Below are positions 1 through 11,460 of a stretch of 64,000 bases of DNA, piece after piece (within the stretch, counting starts at the first letter, position 1; each line of letters opens with the position of its first letter). Made by a program: the position numbers and the translations under genes. Source of the DNA: Sympetrum striolatum. Taxonomy: Eukaryota; Arthropoda; Insecta; Odonata; Libellulidae. The stretch lies in assembly GCA_947579665.1 (NCBI GenBank), contig OX388352.1, positions 73,384,113 through 73,448,112 on the forward strand, written 5' to 3'. The notes beneath the pieces are model-generated. The model was not told the DNA's origin, made no database searches, and worked only from the letters and a program-made list of their open reading frames with translations.

Positions 1-605
1 GACCTGGGAAATATTGCAAAGTGATCTAAAACAGCTAGCCGAGTGGACTAAATTAAATTCCATGGTGATCAACGTCAGAAAATGGAAACATATTATGTTT
101 TCCATACGTAAGTCGCCCGAAATGAATAATTATACACTGAACAGCGAAATCATTCTCACTGGGCCCGAATGTAAATATCTATGTAAACATCTGAAAATCA
201 TTAATGGGAAAGTCATATAGAAGATATTACTTCAAAAATGTATAGAAATTACTGCTTTGTTATGGGAAACGGGAGTATAACGAAGTGGAGTTGGACTCAG
301 AGAAAGGGCGTATAAATCATTGTATATGCGACGAGTGTTTTGACCCTCACGAGGCGGGCCTAAATAATAAACTCGAAGCCGCGCAAAGAAAGGCGGCTAG
401 TTACGTAATCGGAAAGCACAAGCAGGATGGAAGTGTTAGTCAAATGTTAGATCGCCTTCGTCGAGAAGGAAGATATCTAGGATATAGGGAGTATTTAACG
501 CATATAACTCTAATGTTGGGTGGGAAGAACTACGAAGGAGGTTCCATTCTCGTGCATAAGAGAGAAGACTATAGAGGACGCGGCGATAACAGATAAAAAA
601 AATCT
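1..605 (+). pseudogene. CR1-like non-LTR retrotransposon, RT 3' part, frameshifted
   Basis: This is the C-terminal part of a reverse transcriptase entering from the left edge. Residues from 14 to 220 read like the RT thumb (LQSDLKQLAEWTKLNSMVIN, where CR1 elements carry a W-x-x-x-N-M-x-x-N pattern). From 285 to 596 the frame contains LEAAQRKAASYVIGK, GSVSQMLDRL and YRGRGDNR. The overlapping frame gives GVFNAYNSNVGWEELRRRFH, which closely matches the minus-strand fragment at 28.4 kb (GVFNAWNSKDGWEELRGRFH). The palm catalytic motifs lie outside the window. At least two frameshifts make it non-functional. Its frame breaks off near 605 and the same protein tail resumes near 1299, so a later insertion split it. 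The CR1 assignment is from motif pattern only. Confidence 0.75.
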
Positions 606-619
606 GATGTAGCCAGCAC

Positions 620-1298
620 ATGACTTTCTCCATATATAAGATGTAAATATTTATCTACGACAGTATTTTCGAACTCTATATTCAATCTAAACTTGGAAGA
701 TGAGTGATTAATTTATATCATATTATCTTTTACGTCACAAACATTATAAATAATGTTTTTCGGGACATGTTCGATGAAAAACGATGAAATGGCCTTTCGC
801 CCCAGCGCCCAGAGCACCCACAACGTACATAATCAGCAATTTCCGGTTTATCAGTATTTCACAAATAACTCCTACACAATCAGTGATACAAAAATATGTT
901 TCATACTAAAGTTATAGTAAATTACATTTTCTAAAACTTTTCTAGTGTATACAATATACCTATATATCATATTTACGGAGATATTGTGAAAACCGGAAAT
1001 GAGCTTTGATGAATGAAGCTCGACTTCCGGTTAACCGATTTACTCCAAAAACTAATCAACTCTGACAGCACACATGACAGTACTATATATGAATTTTGGT
1101 ATTGATACTACTAATAGTTTTCACGTTAGAGCGCCCACAAGCACACACACACACACACACACATACACACAGACTTCATTCCGAAAATGGTCAAAACGTG
1201 TTCTAGGGACCCCAAAACATGTATTTTCGTTGAAATCTCGAGGTCGATTTTTTTCATGAAAACAATACTTTCTCTATACTTCGTATATGGAGAAAATA
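620..1298. mobile_element. Short TIR element with internal CA microsatellite, nested in the CR1 tail
   Basis: The two edges carry the inverted motif TTTCTCCATATA (623-634 left; complement at 1284-1295 right). The right edge is itself an imperfect hairpin, CTTTCTCTATAC..GTATATGGAGAAAA. The same hairpin end recurs at 29813-29843, which supports a mobile family. Inside are inverted copies of the AACCGGAAAT motif near 839 and 993 and a (CA)n run at 1142-1171. The CR1 protein reading frame stops just left of the element and continues just right of it. No transposase is visible, so it would be non-autonomous. Exact ends and target duplication are unresolved. Confidence 0.55.
1142..1171 (+). repeat. 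(CA)n microsatellite
   Basis: About fourteen CA units with one CATA interruption. It lies inside the nested TIR element and looks like part of that repeat family rather than an isolated microsatellite. Confidence 0.95.
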
Positions 1299-1440
1299 AT
1301 AAAGTAGGGTGAGGAGAAAACCGATGAGGGGAAATATTCATTCATCAATAGAGGAATAAGGAAATGTAATGCATTACCTGGATGAATTCTCATTCCAATG
1401 CCGATCGATGTTAAAAATTTTTAAAATAAGCTTAAACGAT
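1299..1440 (+). pseudogene. Continuation of the CR1-like RT tail after the nested insertion
   Basis: The frame through 1335-1430 reads SFINRGIRKCNALPG and then VKNF..NKLKR. This is the extreme C terminus of CR1-type RT proteins, where FFxRGIRxWNxLP is a common ending. The same ending is present on the minus strand near 28.3 kb (FINRGIREWNELPG). It belongs with the fragment at 1-605, and the intervening 0.7 kb is an insertion. Confidence 0.65.
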
Positions 1441-2540
1441 AATAACATTTAAACATTCTTATACTCTCATATATGTAGGTATTATCCATAGTTTAAATAG
1501 TCTAGAATCTATAAATCTTTAAAATAAGAAAATATTTCCAGCTATTATAATGTATTAAATTATTTAGTAGGAATTATTTCAATCAACTATATCTGTGGAG
1601 GTGATTGTATATTTGACATTGTATTTTAATAATATACATATGAACACTCAGTTACAAGAAATGACCGTGTCGTAGCGGTTACCTAATCACCAGGATACTA
1701 TCTTGAAGGGTCCGCAAGCAACACAGTAGATGGTGCATCCCTCCTTCTATACACCTTCCAGCCTTCATTTCCTTGTTTCCGCAGAACCAGGTAAATTTAT
1801 AAATACGAAGGTAAAGCTTTGAACATGTGACACTCTTTGCAAAGGGATTCCATTTGGTTAGCACGAGTTTGCGGGTTTTGCAGCTGGGAAGGCTATTCCT
1901 CATTTTTGGAAATGTCTCATATTCTAAACGGAAACGATGTACGAATTTGAAATAGAGAAAGTCTTTCTTTTTTAGTGATTTGGAGACGCTAAAATTCTGC
2001 ATACATTGCGAGTTTATAATTAACCATATGAACGCATATAGTATTTTCTTTGCCGGAAGGCGGCATTTTAACTGAAACAGGTAATTTTTGTATATTTTAA
2101 ATGAACTCGTGTGGAAGTTACAAAAACTTTATCTTTACTTTCATCGATAACGAAGGACATCTAAACCAAGAGGATTGCCAAAAGCTTAGTTACACAAGGA
2201 TTTATTTATTTTTTAGCATAAAAGGGAATGCAATTAACTAGGCAGTGTCATTTTCAGGGTTAAGTTAGGTTAAGACGCAATATTTCAGCACATATTCGAA
2301 GTATATAATTAACCATAGAAGAACAAACTGTTTTTGTTTTATGTTTTACAACATGACAAATAGAACCACAATCTTAAAGGTTGCCAAATTCCTCATAAAT
2401 TTAATCCTTCAGGGTCGGGAACGGGAAATCCTGTCTCCCGAGTATTCTCGATAATTCCTTAACCAACCTTTTTAATCAATAGTGGTACTTATTACTAAAA
2501 TAAGCACTACTTAAGATTCATATATTTGAGATGTATTATG
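1441..2540. other. Unassigned AT-rich DNA
   Basis: No gene or repeat recognised. The longest open frame (1679-2002, minus, 107 codons) has no family motif and low-complexity composition. A short GGTTAAGTTAGGTTAAG stretch at 2260 is too short to be telomeric. Confidence 0.5.
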
Positions 2541-3150
2541 ATGATAATAATAATGATGATACTTTTATTTGGGCGAGAATGAGACTAAAAGTTTCTTCTT
2601 CCATCTAACCATCGTCATAGATTGCACATCAGTTAAATTAAATAGAATTAGAAAAAACTATCTACTGTAGGAAAAAACCATGAAGAAGGGGTGTAAAGAA
2701 CGTGTACAAATCTACCAGTAGCAATAAATAAAAGGTGAGGCGGATATGACAAAATATATTAATACATGTACGTGACACATCAATACGTGTAGTCACGTTA
2801 ATATTTAAGTGATTGTTATCAATATTCATAATAAAATAAAGCAAAGAAGTTAAAAATGAAACATACACATGAAATCGCGTCCATACATTTGTACACAGAT
2901 GTACATATACATTATTTTAAAAACATGATCGATAAAATACATATAGTATATAGTCAAAATTGCATAAAACGTAGACATTAACGTCTAAATAGAAAAAAGA
3001 AGTAGATGAGAATGACTATGTACACAGACAGAGAAAAAATTTTATGCATTGAAAGGAAAGCCAAATTGAATAAAGTATTTATAGGACAGCGAAAATTTCT
3101 TTTTACTATTTAAGAAGGGTTTCTTATAAGAAAGATTTGAACAAGGAGAT
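2541..3150 (-). repeat. CR1-like 3' UTR copy
   Basis: This segment aligns by eye along most of its length with 50110-50880, the 3' UTR of the CR1 copy hosting the Jockey insertion. Shared blocks include AGAAGGGG followed by a T(A/G)TAAAG-like stretch, GACATTAA..TCTA..AGAAAAAAGAAG, and TTATAAGAAAGATTTGA near 3125. On the minus strand it ends in GCCCAAATAAAAGTATCATC followed by a run of ATC/ATT triplets, resembling the end of the CR1 copy at 25.55 kb (CGCCAAATAAAGACC). No coding sequence remains. Confidence 0.65.
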
Positions 3151-6100
3151 GCTGTATGACGCAGATATATTACGTCAATATATCCCGTCAATTACGGACA
3201 CATTACGTTAAAATTTCTTAAATTTTGCAATCGTTAATTTCGATCCTTTTTCAGACTCAAAGCTTACAAGAAAATTAAAAATTTGAAGTCATTAAGCGGC
3301 GAGAAGTTTACTTTCCTCTCATAAATAAAATAATCAAATTAGTCTACTTCAACATTCGTGTCATTACCATTGACTTTAGTAATGTCGCAATTTTTGAAGA
3401 AGTCGGCTTAAATAGATGGAGCTTCATTTACACGCGTTCTATACCTTTCTCAAAATTCTTGAAAAATGTGAGGGCATTTTTCACACCTTGAGCCTACTAA
3501 GGGTAAGCAATAACCAGCTGAAATCCCAATGGGCCATGCTCAGCCCATTTTTCCGGTGTACGTCTCATCTCCTTTAGTGTTTTATGTTGGTGTTGTCAGA
3601 GCTCACATCAGTCGGTCCATTGCGTCCGCTCCAGCTTCCACCTTATTTAATTTCTCGTCTTCATAAGCACCATTATTTTTCATAATAATGACACCAAAGT
3701 GCAGGGATAACGAGGTTGCTTTTAATCCTACGAGGAGCCGTGAGGTGCCATTTATAGCGGAAATTCATGATTTAGTAATCACAGTCTCGATCGAAACTAA
3801 AGAAGAAGATGACGGAAGATGCAAAACTAATTAACAAGAAGGATGGAACGAAGTGGATAAAAAATAAAAATGAAGTAAAGATTTTAAGATTTTAGTAAAA
3901 TACTAATAGATGCAATATGCAATGGACAAGTAATGCAATTCAACTCTTCACAATCGATTATTAAAGAGAATTTTTAATAACTTTGGAGAAACGGACTTAA
4001 GAAAATAAATCGATAAATAAAAATGAACCGGTTACAAAGGAAAAGTTGAAAACATATTTTTTCTCTATAAATCATAATTCAAATGGAATTTTGGGCGATA
4101 CTATGTAGTTTAGTCAGGTTTAGATATTCAACAATTGCCATAGACTGTAGGACGGTAAAGATTATATTAAAGAAACTATATTTATAAAACAGCGAGCAAA
4201 AAAAGGGGAATTGCAATGAAGGGGGAGTGTGAAAATTACATCTCCATGTGAATACGGCAAAGCGTTTCCTCGAAATAATTGCAGCAATGAGTAGAAGCTT
4301 TGAGGAATCGGTCTAACTTCTTTTGGAAGTTTTTAAATGTTATATCGGCTAGCAAATAATCTAAAATTAAATTTCTGATATCTTTAATTCTTCGATGATT
4401 TTCCACTCCTCAATTTTCTGTAGTTAAATTTAGGTTCGCGTGACTTCCGCCTTTTTGACCTAAACAAGCGCGTTAAATCAGAAAACGCTCAACTCATTGA
4501 ATCAAACACCATTACTCATTACATTTTTATGAATAGCGAAAAACGTACGCTTCGTACGAGTATAGTCAACAACTCGAAATAATACGCTTCGTTATCGCGA
4601 ATTTCGATTAAATAGAAAAAACTTCGATCAAATACGGTTTTCATGCATACAATGTTTACTTAGCTTCCTATGAGATTCTTCCGAGATGATAACACTCATT
4701 TTACATGACGTTTCGCATAAACCCTGAAGTATTTCTTAGGGCGGTTTAGTGTTCGAATGCATGTAACTGGGAGCAAAATTGAGCCTAACTCTGAAAAAGG
4801 TCGTAAATAGCGGATAAAACGTGAGAAGTCGCCTTAACCGTAAAGATCTCATAATGTGCCGATAAAGAGGAAGGAAGAGCCGTAAAAGTGTTGCAATGCG
4901 CGTTAATGAGTGTTTGATAAATGTCAAGAAATGGCAAAGGGAGGGTAAAGGCAACGGTGGAAGATAAGAAAGAATTGACGAAAGAGGAAGCAGTAAAAAA
5001 AGAAGAAAAAATGGCTTTTTATCCGAAGTATGCATTCGTTATTCGAATTTTACCTTGAAACCACCAGGATTTGTTCCTTTTTAACTCTAGTTAGGTTTGA
5101 TTAAAGATCCCACATGTATTCTCCATTGATGATGCATTTATTATCCTATAAAGAGTACCTTTACTATATGGCTGTTTAAGCATAGACGACGAAGTGGATG
5201 TATCGGAATCAGAATGAGAAATATTTCGTTGCGAGATCGTCAACAACTTCAAGGAACTTTCATTTTAGAGACAAGGTAAAGAATCTTATCAAAAGAAACC
5301 GTTTATAAGGATTTTTTTTTCATATAGAAGGATGGAGCGAAGATAATATGAAAAGACAAGGAAATAGAGAGGAGAGAGAAGACAGAATGAGCCTGAGAAC
5401 TTTGACCCTCCGTTACTCGCGCGATTTTTTGCTGCGTGGTTACTCTCGCGGGGTGCTCCTTGCATACCAGGACAATCTTCTGCGTTAGGGCTTGTTTTAA
5501 CAACATTTCTCGTTTATCTATGAAACAAATTCAATTTTACAACATTTTTATTGTTTCACCAATCAAAATTTTATAATTTGTTTTTATCAAAAAATTAATA
5601 GGCTACGTTCTAAGGAAGAATAGACCGGTCCCGTTGGCCCTTTTTCAAGCCTTCTTTCCACGCACGCATCTCCTTTAAAAAATACCTGCCTATTTCCTGG
5701 TATTGGCTAAGTCGTCGACAATTTCGTATTCATTTGAATTATAAGCAAATTTAGGGTGAAAATGTACATCATAATATTTTAGAATTAATTTAAATAATAC
5801 TTAATTATTATTGCAACTATGGAAGTTGATATCATGCTCAGCTTCAATAGTTTTAACTATTGTCTTCGATACAATCAATTCCGAAAAAGCCAATGAAAGG
5901 CCTAGAATGTTGGAGGAAAGTAAATCACAGTGAACGTGGCTGGCTTTTTACGCAGATATGGCCCTGGAAAACTTTGATTTTTAAAGTTTCTTCTTACAAC
6001 CATATGAAAAATTTAACGTATTGAAGGTAATTTGTCAATCCATTTTCTCTTAGCTAATATATTCACATCATCAAATTTCAGGCATTATAAAAGAATTCAA

Positions 6101-8330
6101 AATCTCTGATATTTTAAGGAAGCAATTAATATCTCAACAACTAAACCATTTTTATTCCAGGAGTCCTTCATATTCTGCCACCCAGATCTATTTATTCTTG
6201 CTCTATCAAACATTCCACTTCGATTTCGTCGGTGAGTTTTGTATCCCTATCTCTTGAAAATCTCAGCTGAACTTTTGAATTTGTATATGAGTGCAATCAA
6301 ATGTAGTATACATTGTTTTCCCATCAAAAATTAGGTAGAAACAATCAACAAGCAACCTTTCATCTTCTTTTGGCCTTTCAAACTTGGTATTTCGGAAATT
6401 AAATGTTACTTTGCGTTTCTCACGTTAGGTTCGTTTTTTTCACGCACATATTAATGTGAAACTTACTATCGGTAATCTTATGGCTAATTCCTCAGTAACT
6501 CAATATAGGATTTGCCAAAAGAAATGAAAATTAATCACATCAATGAGCCTAAATATGTTTCATATCAAACGCTGAATTAGTTCCCTTCAAAATGTTTGTT
6601 TTTCAAAGAATTCTGTGTATTTTACAGCTTCTAACTTTTGTGGTTCCAAGTGAAGTAAAAGAAGTTCAGTAACTACAGCTTCAAAGTTAATTAAATACTA
6701 TAAAGGGAAATAGACTTTGATGCAATTCAACCTTACAACTCAGCCCTTTACCAACGATGGGAAAAATTCTAATGCTTATCTACCAAAAGCATACCTCGAA
6801 GTAAAAACGTAACATACACCAGATAACTGAGTCTCGAGAGAATTGCTCGCTCCGAATAAAGAGTTAACTTTTATGTGGCCTAGGGAAGTTTTCCAACACG
6901 GATTATATCACCAAACTTCCTCAAATACACGCTAGGAAACCCAGCTCAAGGGCCTTCCAAGAGCTAGTTTAAATGTACCCTTAGATAGAACTTCGGAGTC
7001 GACATCATGATAGTGCCATTATATGACATCCACTGCATATTCTAAGGGTTTCAAATTTACATCGATGACTCTCCCTCTGCAACACATCATGCGGAGAAAG
7101 TGGTACTGATTGTAAGAGCTGTTCCAGCATATTGCATTGAATTAATTAAGATAGCATGTGTTGATTTTGAAAACTAATATACAATTGCACGACTATGCAT
7201 TTATACGCAATTCACTATCTGAGAACGAATCTTTACTAGGGAATATTTTTCTATCCAACTTTATCTAGACAAATTTAGCCTCAGTACCCTTATTTACTCC
7301 CTCATTTTAATACTTACGTAAGTGAATTATAGCCGAAGAAGTCCCAGGCAAGGCGTGAGAATATTATCCCTAGCTTTTCTATGTTTCACCTTAACATAAT
7401 TCTCTTACGCTAGAATTACGGGAGAATTGAGTAAACTCTTCGATGGATTTTAAGAAAGGATATATTCATTCAAATGATGGAAGAGAAGAATTGAATTTGC
7501 ATATGAAAGTGTGCTGCTTAAACCAAAGTTTTACAGAGGTGAAAAATAATGACTTGGCTTGGACTCGATATATTTGATTCATATTTATCACAATTTCCAT
7601 TACATTTACTAAAGCCTAACTCATAGAAAAAGCAGCGAAGGGTCATATGTATGCATTTCCTTTGATAAAAAATACTATGTAAGGTATAAAACCATTTATT
7701 TTATTTTAAAATATTTTTTTCATATTGATAATCTAAGAATTCCATTAAGCTAAACTAGTGAAAACTTTGTCATTTAAACAGTTACCAAATTTAAAGTAAA
7801 TATATGTAGTTATGTACTTTACGATTTATTTTCCATGCGCGCTTATTTAAAGTGGTACATCATTGAGTACCATGTTTGAAATGAAAATCATATCATACAT
7901 ACATCTGAAAAAAAATAATTCGAATCAAGTTTTGGCAATTATTTCTAAGACTTTACGGTGTAATTTACAAAATATAACTATTTTGGTAGGTTCAAACATT
8001 CAAAAGCATAAATTATTAAATTAAGAAAAATAACCTTTCAATATATTTCCAATATATCATGGACGGCTATAATTACAAAAAACGTTTCTAATGCAAAACA
8101 ATCGATCTTTATTACATATTTCACATTAGATTTGGCATAAAAAGTCATTTACTACTATTCAGGAATAAGACCTCGGTAAATTTAATGACTTTATCATAGC
8201 CGAGATTAGATTCTTTTCCGTTCTAATTTTTCGTATAAACGTTTGTGTACCTCTTCTCTGCTTTCCAATCAAAGAATGAAAATGTTGAAAACGGTTGTAA
8301 ATATTAAGAGTTCGGAAGGAACTCGCACGT
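3151..8330. other. Unassigned AT-rich DNA, about 5.2 kb
   Basis: I see no gene, RNA or recognisable transposon. The longest open frame (4736-5035, minus, 99 codons) is Leu/Pro/Ser-rich and arises from a purine-rich strand. A 67-codon minus-strand frame at 5303-5506 also lacks known motifs. Confidence 0.4.
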
Positions 8331-8331
8331 T

Positions 8332-8386
8332 CTAAAGTCATTCTTGACTTTAGAACATTTGGATGTTATTAGACATTTGGATGTTA
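8332..8386. repeat. Hairpin plus short tandem duplication
   Basis: GTTCTAAAGTCA and TGACTTTAGAAC form a perfect 12-bp inverted repeat with a 4-nt loop. It is followed directly by two copies of ACATTTGGATGTTAT. The block abuts the 5' edge of an RTE fragment and may mark its truncation point. Confidence 0.7.
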
Positions 8387-8389
8387 TAT

Positions 8390-8747
8390 TCAGCAATGAC
8401 CCAGCGACTTCAGACAACACAAAGTAGCATGGAGCACTGTAGGCTCGGAATCAAAGGAAGAGACAGTAAACGCATCACCTAGGGGAGGACGATAGTTGGA
8501 GTGACATACATCATAGACAATGTAAGATCACTAAAATAGAGGTGGGCTGGCCATTTGGCGAGAAGAAACGACAGCCGTCGGACCATTGCAGTTCTCGACT
8601 GGATACAAAGAGATGTGAAGAGACCAAGAAGAAGACCTATGGGCAGGTGGAATAGAGACATCATTAACTACTTTGGTGTAACGTAGCAACGAGAAGTTCA
8701 GGTCTACATCCAACGTCGGATTGAGAATGGCTGATGATGATGATTTA
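8390..8747 (+). pseudogene. RTE-type retrotransposon, C-terminal tail and 3' end
   Basis: The plus-strand frame reads MEHCRLGIKGRDS, GRTIVGVTYIIDNV, RWAGHLARRNDSR, VKRPRRRPMGRWNRDI. This is the C-terminal signature of RTE-type endonuclease-reverse transcriptases, in which WAGHxARRxDxRW and GRPxxRWxDDI are conserved. One or two in-frame stops are present. The frame ends in ENG-stop at about 8729 and is followed by GATGATGATGAT, a simple-repeat 3' terminus expected of RTE elements. All catalytic domains are missing, so this is a 5'-truncated dead copy. Confidence 0.8.
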
Positions 8748-8918
8748 TTAATTCGGAATAATACTCAAAAATTAATATTAATTTTAATGCAATTTCAAAA
8801 TGTGGCATCCGCTCCCAAGGAGAACTTAAGTTAAAAATACCTTGACGGGTATCTAGGAGCAAGGAGATTTTTTCAAGAGAGAACAGATAGAAATGTTGCA
8901 ACGCATATTACTTGTTTG

Positions 8919-8949
8919 TCCGGTTTAAAATCACCGATTTTAAACCGGA
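8919..8949. repeat. 14-bp perfect palindrome
   Basis: TCCGGTTTAAAATC, a 3-nt spacer ACC, and the exact complement GATTTTAAACCGGA. Part of it (ATCACCGATTTTAAACCG) recurs at 29022-29040, so it may belong to a dispersed repeat. Confidence 0.8.
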
Positions 8950-8960
8950 TTCCGACAGAA

Positions 8961-9003
8961 GGCATTGTGTAATTTTGCATGTAAATTGCATTGTGTAATT
9001 TTG
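8961..9003 (+). repeat. Two direct copies of a 17-bp unit
   Basis: GCATTGTGTAATTTTGC is repeated with a 26-bp period. No function apparent. Confidence 0.8.
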
Positions 9004-9584
9004 CTATACGAAATCATATTTATAAAACAACCTCTATATATTTTGAAACTCGCAAGTCAACTTTTAATGGGAAAAATCTATTATAGAAGCAATGCAATTT
9101 TGGAACACATTTAAACATTTAATTTGCTTAAAATCATTTAAAGAATCTATAACATCGAATAATTTATATTTATTTGAATGAAATATAATTTAAAATTTTT
9201 GATAAATTGGACAAATTTCTTTACTATTCTTAAGGGTTATAAACATTCAGAGAACTTTGGGATCAAACTGATCCAACGCTACTCTTTAAGAAACATTTTT
9301 GACACGAATCGCCCGGCATTCACGTTAAGACTGGCAAGAAATTCATACTTTCAAAAATTCTCTCGTGCAGTAGATTTACACACCAGAATAAATTATATAC
9401 CACTAAGCTACACAAATATATAGAATTAAGATGTATGATATAGAGAGACAACCATGTAATCATATACATAATAGATCATATATGATACATGGAGAAACTC
9501 AACCAGTAGCGTAAAAATTTGGATTTCTATGTACTTAAGTTAATTTTTTATTACTGAAATTATTTATTATTGGCCATTGTGAGA
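9004..9584. other. Unassigned AT-rich DNA
   Basis: Contains an 81-codon plus-strand frame (9178-9423) without a recognisable domain. Its ending, with ARNSYFQKFSRAV, faintly resembles a CR1 tail but is too weak to call. Confidence 0.35.
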
Positions 9585-10015
9585 ATATATTACCAGAGAA
9601 AGCGTTCGTTTCCCTCATAAGGGTATGATCTTAGAGCTACAGCGCGTAAAACGTAGAGCGGCTCGTTTCGTTATGGGAGACTTCAAGTTCGATAGCAGAG
9701 TGTTCAAAATGATCAAAGCCCTGGGTTGGGAGTCTTTTAAAATTAGAAGAACTCAGTGTTGGCAAAAACTATTCGAGAAATTTTGAAACAGTCACTAAAA
9801 CGACGAAATACGCGACGTCGTGATTAATTCTCTCAGCGAACGCGATTTTCGCAACCAGATTTCGCGAGATTATAGCGAGGACATGTGGCTCATTCATTGT
9901 TCATTGTTCTCTTTTTCCGGATAGTATAAGGTGCGCTGATACGAAAATTATTTATATTCGTTTGAATGAAATAAATCCGCCATAAGGCGTACGGCGGGGT
10001 ATTAATGTAAATGTA
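9585..10015 (+). pseudogene. CR1-like RT C-terminal fragment with 3' UTR
   Basis: The frame from about 9625 reads MILELQRVKRRAARFVMGDF, then FDSRVFKMIKALGWESF and RRTQCWQKLFEKF. This matches the CR1 C-terminal pattern LxxxQRRAARFVxxxF...VxxMxxxLGWxSLxxRR and the fragment at 38.4 kb (DLEMVQRRVSRFVSWDFRFD, then AMIEYLGWNSLQVRR). An in-frame stop follows KLFEKF. Downstream, CCGCCATAAGGCGTACGGCGGGGTAT at 9978 resembles the GGGGTATATA end of the 38 kb copy and is probably the 3' terminus. 5'-truncated and dead. Confidence 0.75.
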
Positions 10016-10973
10016 CTTTACAAAGACCTGAATTAAGCATTGAATGACATCTAAGTAAGAGTGATATTAAATTTTAGTTACTTTATTTATGCCCCTACAC
10101 AAAAGATTCAAGTGCCAAAGTCAAGTTCCTGCAATTCGACAAGTGCGATCAAAATTAATTACGGTCATTGGGGAGAACTATTCGAACCTTTGACTGTTGT
10201 CCGAGTTAGTCAAAACTAATTGGTTTCGTACCTTTCCTCTAATGTCACGCCCCTTTCATGTCCTCTCCTTTAAAGGAGGTTAATGGCTTTTTTCCCGGAA
10301 AAGGCATCTTAAATCTTCCTCAAATGAGCCCTTCTTTTTCTGAAACTCTCGCTTGGACCGGATAAATCTTTCTCGGAGGAAAGCATTTCTCGTTTTCGTA
10401 GGATATGCATCCGAGGAAGAATGGTCAGAGGGGAGCCCTCTAAGTATAACATTAAGTTTAAATTACCGGTTTTAGTGAAAGCGTGTAATAATTATATCTC
10501 TGGAGAGGAAGTCGTTATTACCACTGGGAACAAAATAACTTGCGCGATGTTTTTTTCTTGCTTTGCTCGTAATCTGTTTCATCTCAGATTTTGATCTGTA
10601 GCAACCATGATATTAAAGAGTTATCAACAATGTATACATTTTGAAACAAGAAACTGCTAACCTGTTCCTAAAAACTGCGTAAAAATGGACTTGGAAAGGT
10701 GTCTGACCGTTTCTCAAATTTCAAGTCGTTATATCGGGAAGGTTCTCAACCTAAATTTCGTGTACTCCTTTAATTGAGTAGTAGAATGCAAATGGTGCCC
10801 TGGAGTCGAAGCAAGGACCATCAGGGAGACGTTAAACTACGTATTCTCTGTTCACGTGCTGGGTTTTATGTTTCCGTTATTGGGAAGGGATTCAATGGAA
10901 ATCTTAAAATCGCCGCAATCTATGCCAAAAGGGAGAATTTAGAACCCACCTGGCGTCGACTCCACACATATTT
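10016..10973. other. Unassigned AT-rich DNA
   Basis: No gene recognised. A 71-codon frame at 10774-10989 has no family motif. The complement of the stretch near 10940 contains GGGTTCTAAATTC, faintly like a Pol III B box, but no tRNA fold could be supported. Confidence 0.35.
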
Positions 10974-11460
10974 GGTGACATTTCTATAATTATTAATTTA
11001 GAAGAGCGCGTCTTTCTGTAAATTCGTGATTCTGAGTTATCTATCCTATCGGGTTATCCTTGAAAATATTTTCCAAAATGGCCGTAATTTTGTCCCTTCT
11101 ATTTATGTATCATAGTTTGCATGCGTCGAAACATCAGTAAATTGCCTCCTTTTCATAAATTCAGACATTAGTCCTTACCATAAATTTGGTATGGATTCAA
11201 TATCCCCGTGTATTCCAACGAGAAAACGCATGAGCTGGGATTCAACAATCGCCTTGGTAGGTAGGGACTAATGTCAGAATTTATGAAGCAATTTACGGAG
11301 ATGTCGACATATGCAAACTATGATACATAAATAGCAGTGAAAATATTACGGCCATTTTCGAGTTTTACGAAAAAGATTTTTAATGGACTTCGAGGTAGGA
11401 TAGAATATTCAAAATCACGGAGGTGTTCCAATTTTAATTTTTATGATACATTTACCGAGA
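10974..11460. mobile_element. Foldback (long inverted repeat) element
   Basis: The left arm (about 10974-11190) and right arm (about 11255-11460) are inverted copies of each other over roughly 190 bp. Matching blocks include AAAATGGCCGTAAT, CTATTTATGTATCATAGTTT, TAAATTGC and TTCTGACATTAGTCC. The central loop of about 70 bp contains CGAGAAAACGCATGAGCTGG. No coding capacity. A fragment of the left arm recurs at 13732-13812, which indicates a dispersed family. Probably a non-autonomous DNA element. Confidence 0.75.

Noticed and set aside
2258..2276. GGGTTAAGTTAGGTTAAG, telomere-like
   Set aside because: Only two imperfect TTAGG-like units; chance in AT-rich DNA.
4736..5035. 99-codon minus-strand frame with a hydrophobic start resembling a signal peptide
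   Set aside because: The frame comes from a purine-rich plus strand; Leu/Pro/Ser bias and no conserved motif.
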